Below are positions 12,901 through 24,690 of a stretch of 64,000 nucleotides of DNA, one piece after another. The stretch spans positions 9,266,501 through 9,330,500 of the forward strand of contig NC_080559.1 of assembly GCF_030253575.1 (NCBI RefSeq). Reading direction: 5' to 3'. The notes below the pieces were generated by a model. That model searched no databases. It was given only the letters and a program-made list of their open reading frames with translations, and had not been told where the DNA came from. This stretch comes from Rhododendron vialii. Lineage: Eukaryota > Streptophyta > Magnoliopsida > Ericales > Ericaceae. The position numbers and the translations under genes were made by a program. Position 1 is the first letter of the stretch. The number at the start of each line of letters is the position of its first letter.

Positions 12901-15578
12901 ACACCTGTACTGTTAGAAAAACTCATCAGTGTTGCCCTCGTCGTCAACCTACGTCCAAAAGCAAACGGAATCGGTGACATGGCCAAAACCTGGCCTTCTG
13001 GTGCTTACTTGGATGGAAGATGGCAATGACATGGCATTTGGAAGGGAATGTTGGCGCCTAAAAGCAAATAGGCCCTCTTGAGTAAAGCTAATTCAGAGTA
13101 AAAGAGCTGTATTAGCTCGATGGTGGTTGCAGATTAAAGTTGTATTATTCCAACGGTGGTTTCAGATTCAAAGTAAAAAGGCTGTATTGGTCAGGTCATA
13201 GATTCCGTGTGTTTTTGGATGGAGGTTGACGATGGGAGCAATGTTGGACAGTACAGGTGTTTAATTGACATTTTTAAAATGTCATGCGTCTCTTGAGTGA
13301 TCTTGATGAAAGGTCAGAGCCAGAGGGTATTTTGAAATTTTCCCTACCAATTTTGAGGACTTTGTGGTACATTTATGTGATGATGTATAGTTTATTTTAT
13401 TATGTTTCATCAAATTGTGGGAACGATACAAAGGTGATTAAGTTATGAAATATTTTTGTATTTCAATTTCAATCACTGTTTGGCAGCATTTTTTATTCTC
13501 TCTTGATAAAATTTCATATATGAGTGGTATAATATGTTTAATTCATATGTTAAGGTGTGTCCTGCATTTCTTTGAAATTTTGTGTGTCGTCTGTCCATAT
13601 ACTTGTCCGTGCTACTTAGCTGTGAAGCAATACTTTGTGGTGAATGCTTTGGAAGCCATTGTTTTTGTAGGTGTTAATTTGTTCATGGTCAACATCGAAC
13701 TGCGAAGTTTCTATGCGGTTTCATCCAAGAATTTGTTTTTAACTGCTGTATTCCTATCAGACACTCTATTCAGGGACTTTTGCTGAAAACATTGGGTATA
13801 GAGATCTCATGTCTCAAATTGACATGGAGAGGGTTAAGCTTGCAGCACGAACTGCAAATGCTGATGAATTTATTGAATCGCTTCCAGAACAATATGCAAC
13901 TGATATTGGACCTAGGGGCTCAATTTTAAGTGGTGGCCAAAAGCAAAGGTGGGGTACCATATCGGGAACTTAGATTCTAGTATTGAGACGTATAAAGTTA
14001 AACTCACTCAATCTTCACAAATACATTTTTGTGGTCTTCCAAAGTATATTGATTCTAATGGTGGTGATTGGAACATTAATGATTGGTTTGGTTTGGCTTA
14101 GAAGTTAATGATAGGAGTGTAATAGAAGTACGCAACACTGGATTTCTTCAAAGGGATGGATGTTGTTTTGGATCAGGGTCGAATTGCACTATATACTAAT
14201 TGTGCTGGTACTTTACTGTTTTGTGGAATGCCAGACTTGCTATTGCTAGGGCAGTATATCAGAACTCGTCCATCTTGATTTTGGATGAAGCAACTTCTGC
14301 TTTGGACAGCAGATCTGAGCAATTGGTGAGACAGGCTGTGCAGCGCTTGATGGAAGATCGTACTGTAAGGACAATCGACTAATTATTTTTTCGTGTCTTA
14401 TCTCTTTTCAATGTCTTGATAGGTACAAACAATTTTTTGTTGTACTTATTGAAATACTATTTTTTTGAGAGATTTGGTGATAGGTCCACTATATTTCATA
14501 AGCCCACAAGTCCACCTATTAGTTTTGTAAGCCCACAAGTCCACACGCTAGGGTACTTTATAAAAGTGCCTAAACCCTAGGGTACCCTATGAAAGTGCCC
14601 AAAACCTTAAACCTTATAAAATTGCCTAAACCATTAAAAATCTATAATAGGAAAGTACACCCTAAAACCCTGTGCTTAAACCCTAGGGTACCCTACTCTA
14701 TAATAGGAAAGTGCACCCTAAAACCCTATAAAAGTGCCTAAACCCTAGGGTACCCTACTATGAACTTTTTAAATTGGACTTGACACCTTAGAAAACTAAT
14801 AGGTGGACTTGTGGGCTTATGACATTCACATAATGGACCTAAGACCAATTTTTTATATTTTGTGACCCCCCCACCCATCCTTTCTTTCAAGAAACTCTCT
14901 AAACAAAAGCGTGTGATTATCCCCTTTGGGAACCCCCAAAAAACATACAGCAAAGAATGGAGGGGCAAAAATAACTTTAGTATTTCTATGGTTAGAAGAG
15001 GTTATGTGATACGTCAGGCAACAAACTATAGTAGTGGCTTGGCTTTGTGTTGGTGCACGTCCTCTTCATTTCCATCAGGATTTGGTATTGGCAACCTCAA
15101 CACGCAAGGGGGTCTGGGTGGTTTTGTGGGTTCACTATCATGTGTCGAGTCTTTGTTTTAGGGATGTCAATCTGTTGCCCTAATTGGAATTCCATCTTAC
15201 TCGTACGCCAAACCATGACGCTAGGTTGTGATTCTGCCTATCATAATGCAATCAACTAAGCAATTGTCCATTCATGTGTGCAGGAATATGTGGGGTGTGT
15301 GTGTGGTCGACAACAAACCTGCAGTTGTTTAACTATGCATAAAGTAGTCTGTTGGACTGGAATACAAATCATTTTAATTTCTTATGGTTCGGAAAACATA
15401 CTTAATAATACATGCCGGTTTTCTCTCATAGGTAATAGTCATTGCTCACCGTTTGGAGACAGTTCTGATGGCTGAACGAGTTTTTCTTCTAGATGATGGG
15501 AAATTGCGGGAGCTAAAACACTCTGCTCTTTTGGGTGGAAAGCATGACACATTGACTTCAGCTGGGATTGTGATATAA
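3993..15578 (+). CDS. ABCB29: ABC transporter B family member 29, chloroplastic (ABCB29)
   Basis: This is a half-size ABC exporter with one membrane domain and one ATPase domain; partners dimerise. Exons are 3993-4589, 6180-6266, 6360-6467, 7972-8238, 11065-11148, 11875-12091, 12214-12299, 13761-13948, 14235-14364 and 15432-15578. All junctions are GT-AG and in frame, giving 636 residues, close to the Arabidopsis protein as I recall it. Residues 1-60 are Ser/Thr-rich and poor in acidic residues, consistent with a plastid transit peptide. The membrane domain spans roughly 70-350. The ATPase motifs are complete: Walker A GPSGGGKT (432-439), Q-loop Gln480, signature LSGGQ (538-542), Walker B ILILDE (558-563), D-loop SALD (566-569) and H-loop His594. 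The start is the first ATG after a CT-rich leader; a longer frame opens only with TTG. Exon 1 is much more GC-rich than the rest. The substrate is not evident from sequence. Confidence 0.95.
4657..4795. mobile_element. Short foldback MITE in ABCB29 intron 1
   Basis: The arms pair over about 40 bp (GATAATGCCAAAACTTTTTT against its complement ending TTTTGGCATTATC). Direct repeats AAATATA lie at 4650-4656 and 4796-4802. The ends resemble the 123 bp element at 42108, so both may belong to one hAT-like family. Confidence 0.7.
5102..5700 (-). mobile_element. LINE-like retroelement remnant, antisense, in ABCB29 intron 1
   Basis: Read on the minus strand it begins with a C/T-rich leader (5700-5540), continues through sequence with no recognisable reverse transcriptase, and ends in a poly-A tract (T run at 5103-5116 on +) after a 3' end like that of plant LINEs (an ATATAATACAACTCATACC-type tail). 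About 600 bp remain, so the coding core is missing. Target duplications are not clear. Confidence 0.5.
7340..7560. repeat. Degenerate GAGCTCGGCTCG-type repeat in ABCB29 intron 3
   Basis: Blocks such as CAAGCTTATTCGAGTTCAG, GGCTCAAGCTTG and GGCTCGGTTCATTTGC resemble the core of the hAT-like element at 48.5-48.9 kb. No ends could be defined. The rest of intron 3 (6468-7971) shows nothing recognisable. Confidence 0.35.
8556..8738 (+). repeat. Diverged 80 bp tandem duplication in ABCB29 intron 4
   Basis: Two units, 8556-8635 and 8658-8738, share TTTTTGATTGAAC, GGATGAGTTC, TCTTGTGTAGG and ATAGGCATGT and end with AGACACC. They differ at roughly one base in ten and are separated by a short CTT-rich spacer. 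Confidence 0.8.
9280..9945. mobile_element. Probable LTR-retrotransposon relic in ABCB29 intron 4
   Basis: This stretch is much richer in GC than the surrounding intron and contains an LTR-like promoter region (TTTATATAGAACC near 9490). No coding domain, primer site or target duplication was recognised, so it could be a lone LTR or another kind of insertion. It is a broken fossil and its ends are approximate. Confidence 0.35.
12829..13341. mobile_element. MITE with about 95 bp terminal inverted repeats, ABCB29 intron 7
   Basis: The left end AAAATTTCAAAATGCCCTC matches the complement of the right end GAGGGTATTTTGAAATTTT, and the match continues inward to CACCTGTACTGT / ACAGTACAGGTG. Long inverted repeats suggest a Mutator-type non-autonomous element. 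A target duplication could not be confirmed. Confidence 0.7.
14474..14852. mobile_element. Foldback element with telomere-like core, ABCB29 intron 9
   Basis: About 50 bp inverted arms (CATAAGCCCACAAGTCCACC at 14498 and its complement near 14805) enclose three or four diverged direct repeats built on AAACCCTAGGGTACCCTA plus AAAGTGCCTAAA. The core has no open frame. The boundaries are estimated from where the arms stop pairing. Confidence 0.7.
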
Positions 15579-16330
15579 TAAAGTCGGTAATATGTGAGAT
15601 GGTCCAACTACCTGAATGATTGTGGATTTAACGGGGAACTATGTCCCATTTCTGGATGAAGAAATCCAGGGATTTATATTAATGCTTCATGGAAGTATTG
15701 ACTGGTTTAACACTCCATAGAGTTGCAGGGGAACCTCACCACTTCAATTGGGCTACGTTCCACTACACTTTCCGCCATATTATCGACCAAGATTGAATCT
15801 CGACGGCATTTGGTGCCGGAAACTAGGGTTGGGTAGTTTAACTGCTTTTGTAGGTTTCTTGTGATCTGTGTTTCGTCTTTTGATAGCATTATTTTAATAA
15901 CAATCAACTACGTTGGGTTACACTTATTCATCATGAGTGATGCATAACGAAAGACTTAATCTTCCACTTTCTTGACATTTTATTTTGATCAATTGAAATT
16001 ACTTGAGCGGCATCACCTAGTTAATAACGTCGGAATTGTTGTGACTAAAGGTTCAAACTCAACTTGTATTGGTTGGTCTTGGTGCATTTACCTACGAAGC
16101 TTGGCTCAAACTCAACTTGTATCAGACCATAGGTCGATCTTGGTGCATTTACCTATTATGCTTGATTTTCCTTCTGTCTTAGGTTCCAGTATTGTTAAAT
16201 ATGGTGATTGTGTTTTTCAGAATTGTTTCGAAAAACAGCAGCAATAGGAGGAATAAACGTAACAGAAAATTACAGTGATGTTCATAATATGATGACCCTA
16301 CGTAGACTTCAATTTTGTTTCCCTCTAGAA
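15579..16330 (+). other. ABCB29 3' flank, no gene recognised
   Basis: This probably includes the ABCB29 3' untranslated region. Near 16045-16160 a segment (TCAAACTCAACTTGTAT...CTTGGTGCATTTACCTA) occurs twice in direct orientation about 70 bp apart. No coding region was identified. Confidence 0.4.
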
Positions 16331-16511
16331 GGTAAATTCAAATATTAATAGAAAATTACTTGAGATGAAGAAGAAAGCCGAAGAATTAGAGAAGGAAGCA
16401 GAAGCCACCAGAATCACGCTGGATGAAGCAAAGGAAGTGCTAAAAGTTGCACAAGAGGAAGCTGAGAAAGCAAAAGCGGTCAACATTGTTGGCACCCGTT
16501 ATTCTGAATGA
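16330..16511 (+). pseudogene. Orphan coiled-coil exon-like fragment
   Basis: After a good acceptor (TTTCCCTCTAG, AG at 16328-16329), an open frame runs to a TGA at 16509-16511. It encodes a heptad-like charged helix (KLLEMKKKAEELEKEAEATR, then ITLDEAKEVLKVAQEEAEKA) and ends AVNIVGTRYSE. Amino-acid composition and the strong acceptor suggest a real terminal exon, but no upstream exon could be found between it and ABCB29. It may be a stranded piece of a gene lost from this position or the end of an unrecognised gene. No family is assigned. Confidence 0.4.
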
Positions 16512-19500
16512 TTATTTTGTCAAGAAAATGAAGGGTATTGATTCAAACTTTCTTTTGAGTGGAGATCTGCTTGAATGGTGCTCCTTATGATTACAGGTCT
16601 CTGCATAGACTGGTGCTTAATGTCTAATAGTTTATCTCAAGTATCTTTTGGATTCCACTACTCTTTCCATGTACAGGTTGAACAATACTTTACACACATC
16701 TACTTGTTAAGTTGCAAAATTAGTGTTTTCGCTGATGTGCTGGACAATCTTTTATCTTATCGCGCATTTATTGGCCATATGCAGCCCGTTATCCATGCAT
16801 GGAACCTTACATAAATGTTGCCAAAATTTTCTTGTGTTATAGACTTATAGCATAGAAAAGATGTGTTATCAACTTGTATAATGCTAATCCAGGAGATTTA
16901 ATGGTTTAAATCCAGTTTTGAATCACATTTTATTTTCTTAGGATAGTTCGCCCCGCCCAATTCCACCAGTTCTTACTTTCTTGGAAGGGAATCCCCGTTG
17001 TCGCCCATGATTTGAGTTTCGTTGCTGGACAGGTGTGAACTTCTACTTCTCCGTAAAGGGGCTTATTCCTAGGATTGATTGGGTCCTTCAGTCCCTAGCT
17101 CATGTGAGTCCCTCCCTCCACTTCTCCAAATAGTAAACTATGCATTAGGACCTAAACCTGTACTATACTAGGATAAATAGTAGGTTTCCCTTGGTTTAGC
17201 GGCGGTCACACCTCTTGAATTCGTAGGACTAGCTAGGATTTATCAGATACGTTAAAAATCAATTAATTCAATGTCATTCCAAGAGATGTAATGATGGCTT
17301 CATGCCCAAGGTCGGAGCAAAATTTTGATGGAAAAATGGAATTGTTTCTCCAATATATAAGTTTGCTTCTGGCATCAAATCTCTGTTCCTACATGCGTGG
17401 GCATGTTAATGTGTCCATGCCCACTTGTGTATCCATGCATAATTTACTTGCTCTGAGATGGATCCCATCTCTGAGGGTAAACCTATTTATGGAGATAATT
17501 CCAGTGGTCCTTTTGAATTAGCCTTGGATTTTTAGAGAAAAAGCACAACGAGGTGTCCTCATTTTACAGGAAACAAACCTCCGCATAGGCTATACCTAAT
17601 ACCCACCCCCTTGGGCCTTGCCTACAGTACTTGCATGAACTTGGGCTCTTGCACCGGTTCACACTCTTCTTCACAAAAGACTTGAATCCATGCCCAAGCT
17701 AATCAAAGATCCAAGCAAGGGGATGAACATCAACAAGCTTGATCGGGGATTCTAATCCGAGGAGCTAGCCTTGCATGTTTGAACTCTTAGTACAATAATG
17801 AAACGACTTAGAAAAAGTAGCTAAGCTTTTCTAAAAAATTTGATGCCAATGTAAGAAAAAACCGGAAAAAAGGACAAATAAAAATATGGCATATTGGTTC
17901 AAGGCAGACCCACCTGTAATCGCATCGGGAATTTTCATGCATGAAATGATGAAAGTGAACCTGACAGGCAAAACAAAACATAAAGAAAAATAAGTTAACG
18001 AGATTAAAAGTAATGAGAAAGACTGTTACGATTTTAGAATCCTCCTTGTATTTAAAATGCCTGCTGCTTATGGTTTCATCTGGCGGACAGACAGCTTAGT
18101 TAGAGAAATTATGGTGGGACAACCAAAGGATCTTCTGGAGTCGATGGCTCAGCAAATAGCTTTCATCCTCCAATTGTACTCTGTTGGGATTCTGGTTGAT
18201 GAACAAAATCAAAGATATTGCTTTCATCCTCCAATGTATTATCGTAGAGACACTTTTCGTGAGGAGGAACCTTGAAGCGAAAATAAACTATCTTACGCAG
18301 AGAAGGAAAAAAATGCTCGCAAACCTTCAAAATTCTCTCTCTCTCTTCATCTCAAAACATTGAAATGATATATGCAACACCAACGTAGCAAAAATGTCAA
18401 TGAAACGAAGATCCATATAATCTTTGGGTCGCGTTTGGATCCCAAAAAATTGAGGTGGCAAGTGGCTGATCAGGAGGTGAAAGGGGGACACAATCGATTG
18501 ATGAACCCAGGCTGCATAACGTGAATTGCAATGACGTGATGGTAGAAGGGGAGTTGAATGATTCGCGTAGCGGGAGTGGGGAATCGAGAATCGGGTACAG
18601 CTGTCGTGATTTTCTCAACATTTTTGACACCGGAGCATGTCAAAAGCGTCTGGTTACATTAAAAAGTCGAGGCAGTGATTAGTGTGCGAAATCAAATGAA
18701 AAACACAAACTGGTCGCTCTCCCCTTTCAGGGTTATTAACGCTTATTTTTAGGGTGGGTTTTTCTCTTACTGGCTATAATGAACTAAATTGATTAAAGTC
18801 CGTATTTTTATGGATTTTTAGACAACTCGTTCTCCTCACATACGTATTTAACTATCATATCATTTAGTGGAAACAACTTAATTATTGTCGTTAGTTTGAA
18901 AGACAAAAAATTTAGTGAAAACTCACCCTTAATGTTTGCACGGATCTTTCTACTCCAAGGTATGCTTTGATGCATTTATTTTCTTACGAAGCAATAATTC
19001 ATAAAAAATTAGCGAATGTGAAAAAAATTGAATAAGAAAAAAAAAACTATTTGGATTATTTGGCTAACATAGGCCTAATTCGGGTTTGATTCCATTGAAG
19101 AATTAATAGCATGCGGCTATAAGTCGAACCCTAAACCAAAAGCTTCTTAAGACTTTTGATTTTCATTTGGTTAATTACCACCGCACCAAGCACACAATTA
19201 TTTAGGGCGAGAGGCGGAGTGAGACGCAAGGTCTGTTGGAATCTAGGTGCGACTTGAGGCCCGAGTCCTATCATAACTAATACATCAAATGACAAATTAC
19301 TAGGACAATGAATTTTGGAAAGTGTACCATTTTTAAAAGAGTCGTTCACTACTCGTCATGTACCAATGCCAAAAATATTACTACTACTAAACTGTTTGAA
19401 GCTGTTTTCTAAAGAAAAATGTTTTTTCAGAAACTCGACTTCGGCCAACGAAAAAAAAAAAGAAAAAGCTTTTTAATTCTGAAAAAAAAAAAAACAGAGC

Positions 19501-19589
19501 CAACATGATGTTCTTTGGATACCAAAAGGTCCCAAACTGACAGGCTAGGAATTGGGGAGTGGAGTTTCACGTTACACTTATTAATAGAT

Positions 19590-19806
19590 TTTAAAAAAGA
19601 AGACTGATTTTGCTACTTTCTTTTTTAAAAACGCTATTCTACTGCAAGTGTATTTTTGGTGCATAGATTTTAAAAAGACGGCTGATTTTGCCACTTCATT
19701 TTTTGTTAACGCTACTCCCCTGAAATAGTATTTTTGGTGCAAAAATACACTTACAAAGAAGTGGCGTTAACAAAAAAGAAAGTGACATAATTATCTCCTT
19801 TTAAAG
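19590..19806. mobile_element. Foldback MITE with one arm duplicated
   Basis: Two direct copies of the left arm (near 19597-19660 and 19668-19738, each with GATTTTGC, ACTTT/ACTTC, AACGCTA and TATTTTTGGTGCA) are followed by one inverted copy (19740-19806). The arm was therefore duplicated in tandem before or after insertion. Confidence 0.6.
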
Positions 19807-20264
19807 AAATATAAACTATAAATGGACAAAGTGGATTGCCGGTCCTTCTTTTTAGTCATATATATAGATTGTGGGTAGTTATACATGTGTACACAAATAA
19901 ATACATCTATTTGTGTACATCTATTATATAGATAGTCATCACTTTGTAAGGTAGTATTAATAAATTTCTTGTCATTCTTTGAAAAAAGAATTGGCCAACT
20001 TTAGTAGTACAATTATTACTCAAACAAATTTAATACCAAGGGCGGACCAAGGGGTGCAAGGAGGGGCCCGGTTCCTGCATACCTTATAATTATTTTATTA
20101 TTTTTAATCACATTTTTAGGTTTTATTTGTGAAGAGATGTCCTCTCAAAATTATAGTATTATTATATTAGGAGGATATTTCGTTGTTACTATATGATATT
20201 GGGTACATGTTATTTAGTCCCCAACTCCCCGCAACAAGAAATTTGGATCTGTCAGTGTTTAATA

Positions 20265-20394
20265 CTCTCTCTGTCTCTAAATAAATATCTTGCCCGCAAA
20301 CTTAAAGTACTTTTCTCCAATTTTTTGAACCAAAAAATACATATTTTTAAAGACTTAAGTTTACGGTTAGACATTTATTTAGGAACGGAAGGAG
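20265..20394. mobile_element. Short Stowaway-like MITE (130 bp)
   Basis: The ends CTCTCTCTGTCTCTAAATAA and TTATTTAGGAACGGAAGGAG are imperfect inverted repeats of the CTCCCTCCGT type, flanked by TA on both sides. Confidence 0.7.
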
Positions 20395-20470
20395 TACTAT
20401 TCGTTTTGATTTAGGCTGGAGTATATGCTTGTATTATACGTAACCAAGCGGCAAAGCCCAAGATAAATAG

Positions 20471-20479
20471 AACCCTAAA
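20471..20479 (+). promoter_or_regulatory. Telo-box in probable RPA3 promoter
   Basis: AACCCTAAA matches the plant telo-box, found in promoters of genes expressed in dividing cells. A second exact copy in reverse (TTAGGGTTT) lies at 20837-20845. It is 21 bp upstream of an E2F-like site. Confidence 0.5.
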
Positions 20480-20499
20480 CCGGTCCTCTTCATTTTGGC

Positions 20500-20508
20500 T
20501 TTCCCGCC
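20500..20508 (+). promoter_or_regulatory. E2F-binding site, probable RPA3 promoter
   Basis: TTTCCCGCC fits the E2F consensus TTTSSCGC. E2F sites mark plant S-phase genes such as replication proteins. The nearest downstream gene on this strand is RPA3, whose coding start is 4.2 kb away. The site would serve RPA3 if a 5' untranslated exon begins near 20550 and is spliced to the exon at about 24687; this is inference. Confidence 0.5.
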
Positions 20509-21359
20509 AAGAAAACTGCAGCAAAACCCTCCCGCTTACAAAAAGGCCTCTGGTCGATCTGGTTACAAGGCGGCAACTCAAATCTCAATCGCACTCTCCG
20601 AAGACCTTCTGCCGAAAACTAGGTGACATTTCAATCCCTTCAACTATGAACTATCTTGCTACTTTTATGCAACATTTATATATATCACTCAGGATCCTGT
20701 GAGGGAGAGAAGAGAGAGAGAAGGAGGTACGAAGAAGAAGAAGAACAAACGGCAGACGACGAACGAACGATCGATCTCGACGGACGACGACCCACGAACG
20801 ACAGACAACACCAAGGTCTCTCTCCCTCGATGATTATTAGGGTTTTTTTGTTCGAACCAATTTAGGGCTTTTATTGGTTCGATTTGTGGTTCGATTTCGA
20901 AGCCCTAATCTGAACGATTTCTGGTTCCATTTCTCTCTTGATCTCTCGTTCACCACTGATTTCGTCTTCATAAGTGTTGATTTCGACTTCATAAGTGTTA
21001 GGGTTAACTGGACTTGTAGCCAAGCACTTGCATCGAATTAGGCCTTTTTTGGGCAAATGTGGAAAATTAGGGGAAAATCCTAATCTGAACCTGGAAAATT
21101 AGGGCAATTTTGTATGAATTTCATAAGCCCTAATCTGAACCTAGAGACATGCCTGCATATGCATGATCCTAATTTTCGGTTAATCTGGAAAATGCTTGTT
21201 CTTTTGCACATTGGATGAACACTAACGTGTTATTTTGTATGAATTTTGTGATTTAGGTGGATCTTTTTGTGTTGCTATGGTTTTCTAATTGTTGGGTTTG
21301 TTTTGCTAAATTACTTATCTTCTCATTTTTTGCCTCCATGGAATTGAAATAAAATAATA

Positions 21360-21548
21360 ATGAACAGAACCGATGCAACATTCCAATCACCATTTAAGCA
21401 ATTCATGTCACCCATATTAGCCATATCAGATCAGTTTTACCTGAACAAAAACCTTATTAGTTACATCCATTCTCAAGCTACACAAAAGTCGGGGAGTTCA
21501 CTGACTTTGGAGGAATGCTTTACAGAATATGAAACTCTTGGAAGTTAG
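21360..21548 (+). pseudogene. Unrecognised 62-residue open frame
   Basis: An ATG-initiated frame starting MNRTDATFQSPFKQFMSP. Composition is protein-like, but no family is recognised and it lies in the presumed RPA3 leader intron. It may be chance or a gene scrap. Confidence 0.2.
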
Positions 21549-22218
21549 TATCTTATCTGAGGAAACTTAATGTATGAAACTATGAACCAACAATAGAAGT
21601 TCTACCGTTCTGGTGGCTCCTTGAAGGTGATTGCATTAACCTTGTTTCCCATGAAAGTGAAGATTCTTTTTGCGATCTAGGGTTTTCTACGCACAAGGAT
21701 GTCCGATCCACACTCCAGTAGTGATAAAAACCAATTTAAGGAAGATGCAGCTGCGGGAGTAGTATAATTACGGACCCTTCTTTTTAGTATGTTTTTGGGC
21801 ACCTGAGATCCTCTGTGCCAAAAAATTGGTGTACCTCTGTATCGAGATGTTTTGGCTTGTTAGAGTATGTGAGTTTTTTTTTGTGTTTTAGAATTTTTAT
21901 GCCATCCAATGGCCGAAAATGCACTGGTGGTACAGAGGATTTGAATCCGTTTTGGGGGGCCTGAAGCAAGCAGTGGCTTTCTAGACTTCTGCTCAGGGCC
22001 GGGCCTAACTGAGCGAGCAAGATAAACCTACTCATCATTTCGTTTAGGCTGATTAAAAAGGCGCTACCAGGCGTGAGGCGAGCTTGTATCGCCTTAGAGG
22101 TGTGAGGCGAGGCGAGGTTGGACGAGGCGCCTGAAGATCTCGCCTCACATTGTTGGGGCAAAACTAAAACTAACCAGGGCTTACTCAAAACAAACAACGA
22201 TCAGAAATTAGAATAGGG

Positions 22219-22220
<2 letters not shown>

Positions 22221-22262
<42 letters not shown>
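22221..22262 (+). repeat. (CT)n microsatellite
   Basis: About 21 uninterrupted CT units, with a second similar tract 50 bp downstream at 22312-22353. Confidence 0.95.
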
Positions 22263-22267
<5 letters not shown>

Positions 22268-22307
22268 CACAGCAAACAAAGATCTTCAAATCTCAGAGGT
22301 AAGATCG

Positions 22308-22311
<4 letters not shown>

Positions 22312-22353
<42 letters not shown>
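22312..22353 (+). repeat. (CT)n microsatellite
   Basis: About 20 uninterrupted CT units, followed by further CT-rich sequence to about 22400. A donor-like TCAGAG|GTAAGA lies just upstream. Confidence 0.95.
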
Positions 22354-22357
<4 letters not shown>

Positions 22358-23456
22358 TTCTCTCTCTCCCCTCTGCGTCGAAACCCTTTCTCTCTCCTCT
22401 TAATTTCTTCTCTTCTTCGTTTGCTGACAGGCCCAACACACACACATATATAATATGTTACCGTTGGTGGGCAGTGGGCTGCACACAGTTACACACGTAA
22501 TATATGCCGCTAGATTTGATTGCCATTAATCATTTTGTTATGTCTCTAAGGCTAATTCATGGATGATATGTTTTGTTTAGTGTTTGGTGGTTCCGTTTAA
22601 CTTTAATGCCCTTGTTTGGAATATGTGGATTGTTTACATTTTATGAATGAGCCTGTTTTATGTTTTTTTACTAGTATTTCTACTATTTCATATGCAATAT
22701 AGTGATGTTAATTCTAGTTTTGATGTCACGAGTGAATGTTGCTCATTTATGTAGTATATCTTGCTCTTTTTTTTTAAATGCTCACCTTGCGTCGTGTCTC
22801 GTCTTTTTCGGGCTTTGTGGCCTCACCTTCGCCTTGCGTTTTTAAATCACTGCGCCGGCCCACCCAAGCCTAGTTTCCGAGCATCCCACATTCTAATAAG
22901 GGCTGTTTTCAGATAGTGAATTTGTGGCCAGGAATTTGAGAAAATAAAATGGTACTTAGGAAAAACCTTCTACCTTTGTTTTACTTCAGTATCCAGAAAC
23001 TCCATAGTGATCTATAATCCAAATACAGTCTAAATTAATTGCTCTGTGAAAACTTTCGAGGTCTATTTTTAAAGAGACCCAGGAAACTACGGTTGTCAAA
23101 GTTTATGAAATAGTAGTACGACTTTAGTAACATACGATTTGAGGCACCCATGCCGGACTAGCACAAAACTTTAACTTGGCAGGCGAATGATGTTACGAGC
23201 TTGGGTATCATATTTTTCGCTAGACCTGGCATTGGTTTCTAGGAAAGGCTTGGGAACAAAAGAGTCGGAAGGTTGCTTTAAAAGAAGATGAGGATTGGCC
23301 TTGGAGCTTTGGAACAACAGACCTACAATTGGTTTCCATTGTGTGTTCCCTCGTGATCATGTAGAATTCACTATAAATGCAAAAGTTGTGTTTTGTTCGA
23401 CATGGGTAGAACTTCACCCATAACCAGACGGCTGCTTTAAAGATCTGTACTGTTCA

Positions 23457-23875
23457 GAGCATCCGCAATGGTAATAATCAAAATCAATAACCAAAATGTG
23501 TCACGTCAGCATTTGATTATCCATTTAGTCCATAATCAAACTTAACAACCTCTACCTCCACATTGGTTATTTTTGCATCCCTAACAAAAAAAACCCCCAC
23601 AATACACAATGCATATCTGTCCAATCGCAAACGAGTTCCAATCACGCACCCGACTACACCAAATTATTCGTCTCGATGAGATGATTCCAATGTGGGGTGT
23701 TTTTGAGTTTTGAGTTTGGTTAATGGTAAAAGTTGTTAAGTTTGGTTATGGAATTGATGGAATTTGATTATTTGCTAAAAGATTTGTAACTTTGCTTATT
23801 ACAATGTGGGGTGTTTTTTGAGCATTGTTAAATTTGCTTATCCACACCCATTTGCTTATTAGAATGGGGATGCTC
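23457..23875. mobile_element. Harbinger/Tourist-type MITE (419 bp)
   Basis: The ends are GAGCATCCGCAATGG and AGAATGGGGATGCTC, flanked by the three-base direct repeat TCA at 23454-23456 and 23876-23878. The core has several TTTGATTA / GTTAAG-type inverted repeats and no coding capacity. It resembles the 656 bp element at 58216. Confidence 0.8.
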
Positions 23876-24690
23876 TCAGGGCCTTCAGGCACTAAAGGCA
23901 GTCAAATAGTAGTGAATGTTATGTTATTAGGCATCTTATGATGTATGTGAGAAACCTTTTAATAGCTCACTTGGGAATTGGGAAGTGTTACCTGGTATAA
24001 AAATAGGTGATTTCGTCAATCATATATCTGCCGAGTGCCGATGGATGCACATACCTGGGACACTTCATTGGCACATTTATGGTGACATAAGAATTGAGAG
24101 GTACCTGCTTGATCTGTTGAAAACGTCTTATGCAACAGTTGCTGATAATTTCTTCGTATTGTCAACCTAAAAAATGCCACATAGAAAGAATGCTTTTTGG
24201 TTTGTCAGGTCAGACCCAGTTAGCTTCTTGCACGCAATGCGTACGGGAGAGATTAAAATGAAGGCCTTCGTCAATTTATAACTGCTTTGGAGTGATAAAT
24301 TCTCGGTTCTATTCTGCACTGTGACTGATTGAGTTCCAAGGTTCAACCCCTCCGAATGAAACCTAGAAGTGGACTCTTGCTGACTTCAGCTTAAGAGGGT
24401 AGGCAAGAAGCCATTAGACTGCCTTATTTACACGTTTCTTAGAAGTTAAACTGAACTCAGTTGCTTTAAAATACAACCAAATTACCAAACCCTTGCTCTC
24501 CCTTGCCTATTTTTTGCCCACGTGACACAGCATGAGGATTTTGTCTTAGTGTATTATATTATATGGACAGATCTTGTATGCTCTATATTTCCACTGCTGA
24601 AGTGGTGGAGTTATTCCTCAACCAACATTACTTTTGAGTTTTGAAGCATGGTGCGTATCTTACTGATTTGTTTATTTATGTTTGAAGGAT

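Larger units (their letters stand above)
16520..20450. other. Intergenic region, fragments only
   Basis: The segment 16520-16610 matches 25955-26045 in the RPA3 intron at roughly 80 percent. The open frame at 18057-18275 (starting MPAAYGFIWRTDS) is unrecognised and has no splice context. A foldback lies at 19590-19806 and a Stowaway-like element at 20265-20394. Nothing else was recognised. Confidence 0.35.
20540..24686 (+). other. Possible RPA3 5' UTR exon(s) and long leader intron
   Basis: Donor-like sites follow plausible leader sequence: AAAACTAG|GTGACA near 20621, ACACCAAG|GTCTCT near 20814 and TCAGAG|GTAAGA near 22299. The acceptor TTTGAAG precedes the RPA3 ATG at 24691. Inside are two CT microsatellites, a Harbinger-type MITE, a GCGAGGCG-rich repeat pair (22020-22150 and 22790-22860) and an unrecognised open frame at 21360-21548. 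Which leader exon is used cannot be decided from sequence. Confidence 0.35.

Noticed and set aside
13445-13786. 113-residue hydrophobic frame
   Set aside because: It overlaps the intron before ABCB29 exon 8 and crosses its acceptor in a different frame; its composition reflects T-rich intron DNA.
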